From Bacillota bacterium (GTDB lineage Bacteria; Bacillota; Limnochordia; Darwinibacteriales; Darwinibacteriaceae): DNA of 19,654 nucleotides. How positions within the stretch are numbered: position 1 is the stretch's first letter; every line of letters starts with the position of its first letter. The notes under the pieces are model-generated. The model ran no database searches. It was not told where the DNA came from and worked only from the letters and a program-made list of their open reading frames with translations. Location: assembly GCA_012799115.1 (NCBI GenBank), contig JAAZLY010000116.1, forward strand, positions 1-19,654, given 5' to 3'. Of the stretch, positions 1-7,838 are shown piece after piece. The position numbers were made by a program, and so were the translations under genes.

Positions 1-126
1 GAGCTCATTCAGAAGCTCGGTGGTGAGGTTGCAGGTCTCGCATTCTTGATTGAGCTTTCTTATCTCGGGGGCCGCAACAGGCTCATGGATTATGATATCT
101 TCTCTCTAGTCAAGTACGATAATTAA
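1..126 (+). CDS. apt: Adenine phosphoribosyltransferase, C-terminal end (partial)
   Basis: Only the last 41 codons are inside the window; the frame is open from base 1 to TAA at 124-126. The peptide contains EVAGLAFLIELSYLGGR followed by a short tail ending VKYDN. That is the typical end of bacterial adenine phosphoribosyltransferase, the purine-salvage enzyme that makes AMP from adenine and PRPP. The active-site PRPP loop lies upstream of the window. The next gene, rel, starts 30 bp later with no terminator or clear promoter between them. This matches the apt-relA pair conserved in Firmicutes and suggests cotranscription. Identification rests on this short tail plus synteny. Confidence 0.88.
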   Translation, partial: ELIQKLGGEVAGLAFLIELSYLGGRNRLMDYDIFSLVKYDN

Positions 127-156
127 GTAAGTAACCAAGGGAAAGGGGGCGCCGCT

Positions 157-2295
157 TTGGATCTCCAACATCTACTTGATCGAATACTCAGATACTACTC
201 AGCCGCTGACGTGGAGATGATTGAAAAAGCATACCACTTTTCCCAGCGCGCCCACGAGGGGCAGACTCGCGAGTCGGGTGCCCCTTACTTTGAACATCCC
301 TATGCAGTGGCCATGATTCTGGCTGATCTTGAGCTGGACATGGAAACGATTGTAGCCGGGCTGCTTCATGATGTATTGGAGGACACTGATGTTACCCGTG
401 AGGAACTATCTACGAACTTTGGTCCGACAGTCCTCATGTTGGTGGATGGGGTAACAAAACTGGAGAAGCTACCCTTCCGCGATCGCTTCGAACACCAGGC
501 GGATAATATGCGCAAGATGATCTTTGCTATGTCGGAAGACGTGAGGGTTATCTTGATCAAACTGGCTGATCGTTTGCATAATATGCGCACATTGCGGCAT
601 GTTTCACCAGCCAAGCAGGTTCTCATTTCCCAAGAGACATTGGACATTTTTGCCCCACTGGCCCATCGTTTGGGTATTTGGAGTATCAAGTTTGAGATGG
701 AAGATCTCGCTTTCCGCCACATCAATCCCGATGAGTATTATGGATTGGTGACAGAGATTGATCGCAAGCGCCAAGAGCGGGAAGGTGACCTTAAAGAGGT
801 CATGGATATCATTATGGAACGATTGGCAGATGTGGATATGTCCTGCGATATTCAGGGCAGACCGAAGCATTTGTATAGTATCTACCAGAAGATGCAGAAG
901 CAGCATAAGGAACTTGATCAGATCTATGACCTCATGGCTATTCGGGTCATCGTTGACAGTGTCCGGGATTGCTACGCAGTACTAGGCATTATTCATACGA
1001 TTTGGAAGCCGATTCCTGGGCGCTTTAAGGATTATATTGCGGTGCCAAAGTCCAATCTCTATCAATCACTCCATACCACCGTGGTTGGACCCCGTGGTGA
1101 CCCTTATGAGATCCAAATCCGTACTTGGGAGATGCATAACGTGGCCGAGCGAGGTGTGGCGGCCCATTGGCGTTACAAGGAAGGCCCTAATCGCAGGGGT
1201 AGTGAGGACGCCAAAGTAGGTTGGCTCCGAGAAGCGGTGGAATGGTTGCAGGAGATGAAGGATCCGCAAGAATTTATGGATACTCTCAAGATCGATCTCT
1301 TCGCGGACGAGGTCTTTGTCTTTACCCCCAAGGGTGATGTGAAGTCGCTCCCGAATGGTGCTACACCAGTAGACTTCGCCTTTGAAATCCACACTGATGT
1401 CGGGCTGAGATGCTTTGGTGCTAAGGTTAATGGTCGCATTGTCCCGCTGAGTTACAAGTTGAAGAATGGCGATTTCGTTGAGATTCTTACCAACAAGACA
1501 GCGAACCCTACGCAAGACTGGTTGAACTACGTTAAGACGTCCAAGGCGCGCAGTAAGATTCGGTCTTGGCTAAAGGAAGAGCAGAAGGAAGAAAATCTGC
1601 AACGTGGGCGTGAGTTGCTCGAGCGTGAGCTGAAGAAAACTGGCTTTGACTTGAAGACAGTGTTGACCGAGGCCAATCTGGAGAAGACTGCCCGCAAATA
1701 TGGTGTAAGTACAGCTGATGAACTCTTCTCTAGTGTAGGTTCAGGAAGGGTGACAGCCAGCCAAGTCGTACAAAAACTCACTGGACAAGAATCAAGTGAG
1801 CGGAGGAAGTTGCCTGAGGTTGGTCAGAAGAAACGGCGGGAAACCACTCGTGGCATCGAAGTTAAGGGCATTGACAACCTCTTGGTACGTTTTTCCAAGT
1901 GCTGCAATCCTGTTCCAGGTGATGAGATTATCGGTTACATTACCCGGGGGCGGGGAATCTCGGTACACCGGGCAGATTGTCCGAATGTGACCAGCCTAAG
2001 CGTTGAAGCCGGTCGTCAAATCGAAGTGTCTTGGAATGCGACGGAGAGCGATTCGTTCCAGGTTGAAATTGAAATTGAGGGTTTTGATTGTCCGAACTTT
2101 CTCTCCAATATTATGAATGTCCTGTCGGAACGCAAAACGAATGTTGAAGCGGTCACTGCCAGAACGGTTAGGCATGGGTCTGTCAACGTTCAGTTGGTTC
2201 TGGATATTCATAATGTGGGTCATTTGAATGACGTGATGAGAGCATTGCGCCAGGTAAACGGGGTGCTAGAAGTACAGCGGGCTACCCCTAGTTAG
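157..2295 (+). CDS. rel: Bifunctional (p)ppGpp synthetase/hydrolase Rel
   Basis: Makes and degrades the stringent-response alarmone (p)ppGpp. The 712-aa protein has the full long-RSH layout. The HD hydrolase domain (about 25-180) keeps its metal ligands: H47, HDVLED at 71-76 and ADRLHNMRTL at 137-146. The synthetase domain (about 235-345) has GRPKHLYSIYQK, then RFKD at 289-292 and EIQIRT at 318-323. A TGS domain (about 385-447), a cysteine-containing zinc-finger/RIS segment (KCCNP near 581, HRADCPN near 604) and a C-terminal ACT domain (about 635-708) follow. In this family RxKD marks bifunctional Rel/SpoT enzymes, whereas RelA synthetase-only proteins have ExDD, so both activities are expected. 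The start is TTG at 157, chosen because GAAAGGGGG at 141-149 sits about 7 nt upstream. It is followed 27 bp later by dtd. Confidence 0.97.
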   Translation: MDLQHLLDRILRYYSAADVEMIEKAYHFSQRAHEGQTRESGAPYFEHPYAVAMILADLELDMETIVAGLLHDVLEDTDVTREELSTNFGPTVLMLVDGVTKLEKLPFRDRFEHQADNMRKMIFAMSEDVRVILIKLADRLHNMRTLRHVSPAKQVLISQETLDIFAPLAHRLGIWSIKFEMEDLAFRHINPDEYYGLVTEIDRKRQEREGDLKEVMDIIMERLADVDMSCDIQGRPKHLYSIYQKMQKQHKELDQIYDLMAIRVIVDSVRDCYAVLGIIHTIWKPIPGRFKDYIAVPKSNLYQSLHTTVVGPRGDPYEIQIRTWEMHNVAERGVAAHWRYKEGPNRRGSEDAKVGWLREAVEWLQEMKDPQEFMDTLKIDLFADEVFVFTPKGDVKSLPNGATPVDFAFEIHTDVGLRCFGAKVNGRIVPLSYKLKNGDFVEILTNKTANPTQDWLNYVKTSKARSKIRSWLKEEQKEENLQRGRELLERELKKTGFDLKTVLTEANLEKTARKYGVSTADELFSSVGSGRVTASQVVQKLTGQESSERRKLPEVGQKKRRETTRGIEVKGIDNLLVRFSKCCNPVPGDEIIGYITRGRGISVHRADCPNVTSLSVEAGRQIEVSWNATESDSFQVEIEIEGFDCPNFLSNIMNVLSERKTNVEAVTARTVRHGSVNVQLVLDIHNVGHLNDVMRALRQVNGVLEVQRATPS

Positions 2296-2322
2296 AATGA
2301 GTGAGTTTGGAGATGATGATTT

Positions 2323-2772
2323 GTGCGAGCTGTAGTGCAGAGGGTCAAAGAGGCCCAGGTTACCGTTAATGAAAGTCTGGTAGGTAGGATTTCTAGTGGA
2401 CTTCTCATATTATTAGGTGTCGGTGAAGGCGATACTGAGAGTGATGCCACGTATTTGGCAGAAAAGATAGCCAATCTCAGGGTGTTTCCGGATGACGCTG
2501 GGAAGATGAATCGAAGTGTTCTGGACGTAGGCGGCGAGGTTCTGGCCGTCTCTCAGTTTACCCTCTACGGCGATTGTCGCAAGGGGCGTAGACCAAGCTT
2601 CAGTGGAGCCGCTACACCAGACGTTGCGAACGAACTTTATCTACATTTTGTGAAGGTCCTCAAGGAGCAAGGCCTTCGGGTGGAAACCGGTGTGTTTCAG
2701 GCCCACATGGAAGTTGGACTCGTCAATGATGGTCCGGTAACGTTGATTGTAAGTAGTGGAGGGGAGTTTTAG
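2323..2772 (+). CDS. dtd: D-aminoacyl-tRNA deacylase
   Basis: Hydrolyses D-aminoacyl-tRNAs (and Gly-tRNAAla in characterised members), so that D-amino acids do not enter protein. The 149-aa protein is of standard length and begins MRAVVQRV, the usual DTD start. It carries the two signature motifs: SQFTLYGD at 77-84, with the conserved Thr80, and the NxGPVT motif as NDGPVT at 135-140, which supplies the Gly-cisPro that rejects L-amino acids. The start is GTG at 2323, with TTGGAG at 2307-2312 upstream. It lies in the rel operon, and the stop is followed one base later by the ATG of the next gene, so translational coupling is likely. Confidence 0.96.
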   Translation: MRAVVQRVKEAQVTVNESLVGRISSGLLILLGVGEGDTESDATYLAEKIANLRVFPDDAGKMNRSVLDVGGEVLAVSQFTLYGDCRKGRRPSFSGAATPDVANELYLHFVKVLKEQGLRVETGVFQAHMEVGLVNDGPVTLIVSSGGEF

Positions 2773-2773
2773 A

Positions 2774-3403
2774 ATGCAAGTCAGGCTTTTTTCTGTGAAT
2801 ACCTTTGGCGTGAACTGTTATGTAGTGTACGACCAAGGGCAAGCTGTAATTATCGATCCAGGTGGACCTTCGCAGCAGGTTCTGGATTTTCTCAAAGACG
2901 AAAATCTAGAAGTTGTGGGCATCATTAACACACATGGACATGCTGATCATATCGCTGGCAACGCCTTTTTTGTAGAGAAGACAGGAGCTCCTCTGTTCAT
3001 TCATGAGGCTGATGTAGAGTATCTGACAGATCCTAAATTACACCTTGGTCCCCAGATACGCTTCGAAGTACCAGAGAGCAAGGCTGACCGTCTCTTGCAG
3101 GATGGCGTTCAGATAGAAGTCGGTGATGCAAGCTTAACTGTCATGCATACACCTGGACACACTGCTGGAGGGATTTCCCTCGTGGGTCCCGACTTTGTCA
3201 TTAGTGGTGACACGTTGTTCAAGGGATCTGTAGGTCGCTGGGACTTTCCTACGTCCGATGAACAAGATCTTCAGCGTACCCTGCTTCGTCTGAGTCAGCT
3301 TCCTCCCGCAACCACTGTGTACCCGGGTCATGGACCTAGCACTACGATAGCCTATGAGCGTGAGAATAATCCCTTTTTAACCTCGATAAAGGACGTGGAG
3401 TAA
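2774..3403 (+). CDS. Metallo-beta-lactamase-fold hydrolase (glyoxalase II / YqgX-like)
   Basis: A 209-aa cytosolic protein of the single-domain glyoxalase-II-like MBL group. The metal ligands are all present: THGHADH at 53-59 (H54, H56, D58, H59), H129 in TPGHT, D146 in SGDTLF and H186 in YPGHG. Such proteins hydrolyse thioesters such as S-lactoyl-thiols or related small substrates; the actual substrate is not deducible. ATG at 2774 is chosen over an in-frame GTG at 2756, because GGAGGGGAG at 2758-2766 is spaced 7 nt from it and the product then begins MQVRLFSVNT like its relatives. A gene of this type between dtd and hemZ is common in Clostridia. Its TAA stop lies in the same frame as the following hemZ reading frame. 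Confidence 0.93.
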   Translation: MQVRLFSVNTFGVNCYVVYDQGQAVIIDPGGPSQQVLDFLKDENLEVVGIINTHGHADHIAGNAFFVEKTGAPLFIHEADVEYLTDPKLHLGPQIRFEVPESKADRLLQDGVQIEVGDASLTVMHTPGHTAGGISLVGPDFVISGDTLFKGSVGRWDFPTSDEQDLQRTLLRLSQLPPATTVYPGHGPSTTIAYERENNPFLTSIKDVE

Positions 3404-3529
3404 ATAGGAATCCCTTTTTATTTTGGTCAGGACAGTTTTCAGATTACTGCGCCGCAGAATCTACAAGCCACAACTGAGGCTGCCATCAAGTCTATTGCCC
3501 CTAATGCTCGTTTTGGCGAAGGTAGACTT

Positions 3530-4870
3530 GTGACAGTCTCCATCAATGTGGCGGGGAATTCAGAGCTTAGTGTCTGCATAAACCTAGAGGGCGAAGAACC
3601 CTGGACGATCTCTGGGCACTGCCCAAGCGGTCTGGAGACTCGAGCCAAGGAGTGGGTTCGTCTTGGCGTTCAGCGTGTATTTCAAAGGGCGTATCAGTTA
3701 ACGCCGAGTCCTTGGGGAACCCTGACAGGGGTCAGACCTACGAAGCTTGTACATTCTCTGTATGATGATGGGAATTCCTGGCCGGAAATCAAGGAGACTC
3801 TTCAGACGCTCTATGGACTCAACCCGGAGAAGGCTGAACTCTTGGTGCATGTTGCCCAAGGTCAACGTGCCTTCTTCCATCCGAATCCCAATGATCCCAT
3901 TGGCGTGTATGTGGGTATTCCCTTTTGTCCTACTCGGTGCAGTTACTGTTCCTTTGCAGCCTATCCTCTAGGAACGCATGGGCATTTGCTCAAGGGATTC
4001 TTGGCAGCCCTCCACAGCGAACTTAAGGGCATTGGTGCTCTGATTCGAGAACTTGGGTTGAAGGTGGAGAGCGTGTATCTTGGCGGCGGGACTCCAACGA
4101 CACTTGTGGGCTCTGACCTGGGGGATCTGCTCGACCTAATTAGGCACGAGATTTTCACACAAGAGACGATAGAGTACACCGTAGAGGCGGGTCGACCAGA
4201 GACTCTTTCCCTCGAGAGTCTGCAGATTCTGAAGGATGCAGGGGTGCAGCGCATTAGTATCAATCCTCAAACCATGCATGATCAAACGCTGCAGGCAATC
4301 GGACGGGAGCACACGGTGGCCGATGTTCACAGAGCCTTTTCTCAAGCACGCCAAGTTGGCATCCCTATCATTAATATGGACATTATCCTTGGTTTACCCG
4401 GGGAAGAGCTTGGACACGTGGAACACACCCTAAGGGAGATCTCCCGCCTTGGACCTGACAATCTAACAGTGCATAGCTTGAGTTTGAAGAGGGCATCTAG
4501 ACTTAAGAACTCTAGGAGCGAGGTCAGTATAGCTCATGCCCAAGGAGAAGCCATGGTCCATATGGCCAGGGATGTGGCATTCAGTCTAGGTATGACACCT
4601 TACTACCTCTATCGCCAACGTCATATCTTGGGTGGACTAGAGAATATTGGTTATGCCAGGCCGAATCAAAGTTCCATCTATAATGTACAGATGATGGAAG
4701 AAAGGCAGACGATCATCGCCTTGGGTGGTGGGGGCATTACGAAGTTCGTTGCTCCAGACCTTACTCTGTTTAGGCACGCCAATCCCAAGTGTCCGGCTGG
4801 ATACAGCCAACAGATCAAGGAGAGTCTTACCGAAAAAGTGGCCCAATTACGCCAGCATTTGACGGCGTAA
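3530..4870 (+). CDS. hemZ: HemZ-type radical SAM protein (coproporphyrinogen dehydrogenase-like)
   Basis: Radical SAM enzyme of the HemN/HemZ family, linked to oxygen-independent conversion of coproporphyrinogen III in haem synthesis; the biochemical role of HemZ is less certain than that of HemN. The Fe-S/SAM motif is CPTRCSYC (C133, C137, C140), and GGGTPT follows near 185-190. The HemZ-specific stretches LTGVRPTKLVH (about 65-75) and YYLYRQRHILGGLENIGYA are also present. From GTG 3530, with GAAGGT at 3518-3523 as a ribosome site, the protein is 446 aa. However, the same frame is open back to the preceding stop at 3401-3403 and reads as plausible HemZ N-terminus (GIPFYFGQDSFQITAPQ). It contains no ATG, GTG, TTG or CTG, so the true start may be ATA 3404 or ATC 3410, giving up to 488 aa. 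Function is confident; the start is not. Confidence 0.9.
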   Translation: MTVSINVAGNSELSVCINLEGEEPWTISGHCPSGLETRAKEWVRLGVQRVFQRAYQLTPSPWGTLTGVRPTKLVHSLYDDGNSWPEIKETLQTLYGLNPEKAELLVHVAQGQRAFFHPNPNDPIGVYVGIPFCPTRCSYCSFAAYPLGTHGHLLKGFLAALHSELKGIGALIRELGLKVESVYLGGGTPTTLVGSDLGDLLDLIRHEIFTQETIEYTVEAGRPETLSLESLQILKDAGVQRISINPQTMHDQTLQAIGREHTVADVHRAFSQARQVGIPIINMDIILGLPGEELGHVEHTLREISRLGPDNLTVHSLSLKRASRLKNSRSEVSIAHAQGEAMVHMARDVAFSLGMTPYYLYRQRHILGGLENIGYARPNQSSIYNVQMMEERQTIIALGGGGITKFVAPDLTLFRHANPKCPAGYSQQIKESLTEKVAQLRQHLTA

Positions 4871-4920
4871 AACAAGTCCCTAGCTGGGATCTATTTGCTG
4901 GACAAGCAAAACTTGTTGGT

Positions 4921-4949
4921 TTGACAGGAGGACGGGTTTCAAGTACAAT
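4921..4949 (+). promoter_or_regulatory. Sigma-A promoter of the PpiC-TPR gene
   Basis: A perfect -35 TTGACA (4921-4926) is separated by 17 bp from TACAAT (4944-4949), one mismatch from consensus. It lies in the 121-bp gap after hemZ, about 40 bp before the gene start. A second TATAAT lies at 4968-4973 but has no matching -35. The gene is therefore likely to have its own strong promoter, independent of the apt-rel operon. Confidence 0.85.
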
Positions 4950-4991
4950 TAGCATGTTGGTCTTTCTTATAATGGAAAGGGTTGGTACACG

Positions 4992-6503
4992 ATGTTTTAC
5001 AAAATGCGGGATAAGATGAAACTAGTTGTGATCATCGTCGTAGTGGCAATGGTTGGGGGCGGACTTTGGGCAGCACTGAGCTATTTCTTCGCAGGTCGCC
5101 AACAGGTTCCAGCCGAAGCCGCCGCGGTAGTTGCGACGGTGAATGGTCAGGCCGTTACTGCCTGGGATTTATATCAGGTCTTTATGAATCAATTACAGCA
5201 AATCGAAGCGCAACAAGGTACTTTGCCTGGTCGAGCTTATGAAGCTGTGCGCTACCAAGCCCTAGACTTAATTGTCGGCAGTTTGGTCTTGAACCAGGAA
5301 ATAGCAAGCCGCAATTTGACCGCCTCGAAGGATGAGATCGATGCGGAACTGCAGCGTATTATCGACTTGTTTCCGAGCGAAGAGGACTTTAAGTCACAGC
5401 TGCAACTGGCTGGTTTAACGGAAGATCTTCTAAGGGGCCAATTGGCCGAGGAAGTCAAATATGATAAACTTACCAAGCAGATCATCGGTGATCGCCCCGT
5501 TAGCGAAGAAGAAATTCGCAATGCCTTTGAAGAAGTGCGAACAAGCCACATCCTGATTCGGCCCGAAGGAGATAGCGATGAAGACTGGGCCAAGGCTGAG
5601 GAGCAAATTCGTGAGGTGTACGCCCAGGTGACGGTGGATAATTTTGCCGAACTAGCTGAAGAGTTCTCTGCGGATGGTAGTGCCGTACAGGGTGGAGACA
5701 TTGGTTTTGTCCCCCGGGGTGCAACTGTCCAAGAGTATGAAGAAGTGGCCTTCTCGTTAGGAGTAGGCGAGATTAGCGAACCTGTGCGCTCCACCTATGG
5801 TTATCACATTATCATGGTAACTGAGCGTAAAGAGGCTGAAGGCGAAGAGTTTGAGGCTGCTCGAGGCGAGATTGAAGAGCAACTGCGCTACGCCAAAGGC
5901 GAAGAGGATCTCTTCAAGTGGTTTGAAGAGAAACGTGAAGCTGCCGACGTGGTAATAATGGATTACCAAATGAATGGCTATAAGCACATGCAGGCCGCGG
6001 AGTACGAAGACGCAGTTCACTACTATAAGCTGGCAATTGAGCAAGCACCCAATGATGGTTATCTCTATGCTTCGCTAGGAGACGCATACTACGAGATGGA
6101 TCAGATTGATGAGGCGATTGCCCAGTACAAGCTAGCAACGGAAACAATCAATGACTATACTCTGTTTGCCGGTCTTGGCGATCTCTACAGGGAAACTGAG
6201 CGTTTTGATGAGGCCGCTGAGGCATATCTCAAAGTATCTGAACTTGTTCCGAATGACATTTGGACCCAACTGGCTCTCTACCAGTACCTAACGGATATGG
6301 AGCGTCCTGATGACGCCGCGATCGTTGAGGGTCGTATTGAAGCCTTCCAGGCCAGGCAGGATGAATACTTGAAGCAGTTGGCTGAACAGCAGGCTGCTAC
6401 GGATGAGGCCATGGAAGCCGAAACAGGTGCAGAGAGTTCAGCCGTGGAAGAAGAGATTGAACCAGCTCAAGAACTGGATGGAGACTCTGACCCGGAAAAC
6501 TAG
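4992..6503 (+). CDS. Membrane-anchored PpiC (parvulin) peptidyl-prolyl isomerase with C-terminal TPR repeats
   Basis: Predicted extracytoplasmic foldase of 503 aa. One N-terminal hydrophobic helix (about 10-33) has no lipobox cysteine, so it looks like a signal anchor rather than a PrsA lipoprotein. A SurA/PrsA-type helical region follows (about 45-165), starting with the usual VATVNGQAVT. The parvulin domain spans about 182-278, with SHILI, the FAELAEEFSADGSAVQGGDIGF stretch (split near 218-239) and YGYHIIMV. The segment from 325 to about 450 is not part of ordinary PrsA. It reads as three or four TPR-like units (AAEYEDAVHYYKLAIEQAPN, then MDQIDEAIAQYKLA, then TERFDEAAEAYLKVSELVPN). The tail (455-503) is Gln/Ala/Glu rich and strongly acidic. 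The start ATG 4992 has GGAAAGG at 4974-4980. It has its own promoter, and a terminator follows. Substrates are unknown. Confidence 0.9.
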   Translation: MFYKMRDKMKLVVIIVVVAMVGGGLWAALSYFFAGRQQVPAEAAAVVATVNGQAVTAWDLYQVFMNQLQQIEAQQGTLPGRAYEAVRYQALDLIVGSLVLNQEIASRNLTASKDEIDAELQRIIDLFPSEEDFKSQLQLAGLTEDLLRGQLAEEVKYDKLTKQIIGDRPVSEEEIRNAFEEVRTSHILIRPEGDSDEDWAKAEEQIREVYAQVTVDNFAELAEEFSADGSAVQGGDIGFVPRGATVQEYEEVAFSLGVGEISEPVRSTYGYHIIMVTERKEAEGEEFEAARGEIEEQLRYAKGEEDLFKWFEEKREAADVVIMDYQMNGYKHMQAAEYEDAVHYYKLAIEQAPNDGYLYASLGDAYYEMDQIDEAIAQYKLATETINDYTLFAGLGDLYRETERFDEAAEAYLKVSELVPNDIWTQLALYQYLTDMERPDDAAIVEGRIEAFQARQDEYLKQLAEQQAATDEAMEAETGAESSAVEEEIEPAQELDGDSDPEN

Positions 6504-6511
6504 AGGATCAG

Positions 6512-6542
6512 GCGAGTGGTGGCCATCATCACTCGCTTTTTT
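6512..6542 (+). terminator. Intrinsic terminator after the PpiC-TPR gene
   Basis: GCGAGTG (6512-6518) pairs perfectly with CACTCGC (6530-6536). The stem can extend inward with GU pairs to about 11 bp around a CCA loop, and six T follow (6537-6542). It lies in the 60-bp gap before hisS, so hisS expression depends either on read-through or on a promoter I could not identify. Confidence 0.85.
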
Positions 6543-6563
6543 AGCATTTGAGGGGGGATCACA

Positions 6564-7838
6564 ATGGCATTAACATCAAGACCAAGGGGTACGAATGATA
6601 TTATCCCAGGTGACATTGAACTATGGCTTGAGTTAGAGGAAAAAATTCGCCAGGTCTGCCATGCCTTTGGCTATAAGGAACTGCGGACACCTTTATTTGA
6701 ACATACGGAGCTTTTCCAGCGTGGAATTGGCGATGCAACAGACATTGTGGAGAAAGAGATGTATACCTTTGAGGATCGGGGCCATCGCAGCATCACGCTC
6801 CGCCCAGAAGGAACGGCGCCACTGGTACGAGCGTATATTGAGAATAACCTTGGTAGCGGAAGCTTACCTGTGAAGCTCTTCTATTATGGGCCCATGTTCC
6901 GTTACGAACGTCCCCAAGCTGGACGGTATCGTCAATTTACCCAATTTGGCTGTGAGGCTTTGGGTTCGGCCGATCCACTCTTGGATGTGGAGACGATTGC
7001 GCTACCCCTTGCCCTTTACGAGTCCTGTGGCTTAACTGGCTTTGAAGTAGAACTCAATAGCATTGGTTGTCCGAGTTGCCGAGGAGCGTATCGGGAGAAA
7101 CTGATTGAGTTCTTTGCACCCCATACGGATCATCTGTGCAAGAGCTGTCAGGGACGTCTTGAACGCAATCCAATGCGCTTACTGGATTGTAAGGTGGAGA
7201 GTTGCCAGGCCATAATGGAGGATGCACCAGTTATCACAGAATATCTGTGTACAGATTGTGCCCATCACTTTTCTGGAGTCCGGAGCTATCTTGATGAGTT
7301 TGGGATTCCCTATAAGCTGAATCCTCGTCTAGTCAGAGGCTTCGACTATTACACACGCACCGTCTTTGAGGTTGTCAGCTCCGAGCTTGGCTCACAAAAC
7401 GCCATCGGTGCTGGAGGACGTTATGATGGACTTGTGGAAGAGGTCGGAGGGAAACCCACTCCCGCCGTTGGCTACGCAGTTGGCGTAGAGCGCCTCTTGT
7501 TGGCATTAAAGAGCCAAGGCAAACTACAGGCGGACATGCCAGGTCCCAACCTGTATCTGGCACATTTTGGTGGGGCGACGAAGATGAAAGCAGCTTATGT
7601 GGCCCAAACCTTGCGCAAGCAGGGACTATGGGTTGAGCTTGATTACGCCGACCGGAGTGTCAAGGCACAGATGAAAGCCGCCAACAAGCTTAACAGCCGA
7701 TTCGTTTTGGTAATCGGTGAGGATGAACTGGCGAACAACAGGGCTGTTGTGAGAGACATGCAGAGTGGACAGGAAGCCTCTGTATCACTGGATGATGTAG
7801 GGGAGTTAACCAAGATCGTAGGAGAGTGTGCGAAATGA
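6564..7838 (+). CDS. hisS: Histidine--tRNA ligase
   Basis: Class II aminoacyl-tRNA synthetase that charges tRNAHis with histidine. The 424-aa product is of normal length. It begins with the typical PRGTNDIIPGD and has RPEGTAPLVRA at 80-90. Motif 2 is MFRYERPQAGRYRQF (111-125), the histidine-specific motifs are RGFDYYTR (258-265) and GAGGRYDGL (282-290), and motif 3 is VGYAVGVERL (302-311). An anticodon-binding domain fills about 328-420. The insertion domain has paired cysteines (C169/C172, C192/C195, C209/C214, C229/C232), as in other Gram-positive HisRS, perhaps binding zinc. ATG 6564 has AGGGGGGAT at 6551-6559. Its stop overlaps the aspS start as ATGA, so the two synthetases are translationally coupled. 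Confidence 0.97.
   Translation: MALTSRPRGTNDIIPGDIELWLELEEKIRQVCHAFGYKELRTPLFEHTELFQRGIGDATDIVEKEMYTFEDRGHRSITLRPEGTAPLVRAYIENNLGSGSLPVKLFYYGPMFRYERPQAGRYRQFTQFGCEALGSADPLLDVETIALPLALYESCGLTGFEVELNSIGCPSCRGAYREKLIEFFAPHTDHLCKSCQGRLERNPMRLLDCKVESCQAIMEDAPVITEYLCTDCAHHFSGVRSYLDEFGIPYKLNPRLVRGFDYYTRTVFEVVSSELGSQNAIGAGGRYDGLVEEVGGKPTPAVGYAVGVERLLLALKSQGKLQADMPGPNLYLAHFGGATKMKAAYVAQTLRKQGLWVELDYADRSVKAQMKAANKLNSRFVLVIGEDELANNRAVVRDMQSGQEASVSLDDVGELTKIVGECAK

Noticed and set aside
157..159. TTG starts (rel, the 58-aa membrane protein, the AI-2E permease, the aldo/keto reductase) as a special regulatory signature
   Set aside because: Four TTG starts among about 18 genes are not remarkable for a Firmicute, and most have good ribosome sites.
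366..906. Long antisense open frames inside rel (and similar ones inside hemZ, alaS, rarA and iscS)
   Set aside because: They lie wholly inside well-supported conserved genes, have no ribosome sites of note and encode low-complexity, non-protein-like sequence.
2756..2773. GTG 2756 as the start of the MBL-fold hydrolase
   Set aside because: It lies within the dtd end just before its own ribosome site; ATG 2774 gives the family-typical N-terminus.
4871..4915. Terminator after hemZ formed by GTCCC-TAGCT-GGGAT
   Set aside because: Only five pairs including a GU, and no proper T run follows.
4968..4973. TATAAT as the main -10 box of the PpiC-TPR gene
   Set aside because: No -35-like hexamer lies 16-18 bp upstream, while TTGACA-17-TACAAT just before it is near-perfect.
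7826..7834. GTG 7826 as the aspS start
   Set aside because: It lies almost on top of the ribosome site; ATG 7835 has proper spacing, ATGA coupling with hisS and a typical AspRS N-terminus.
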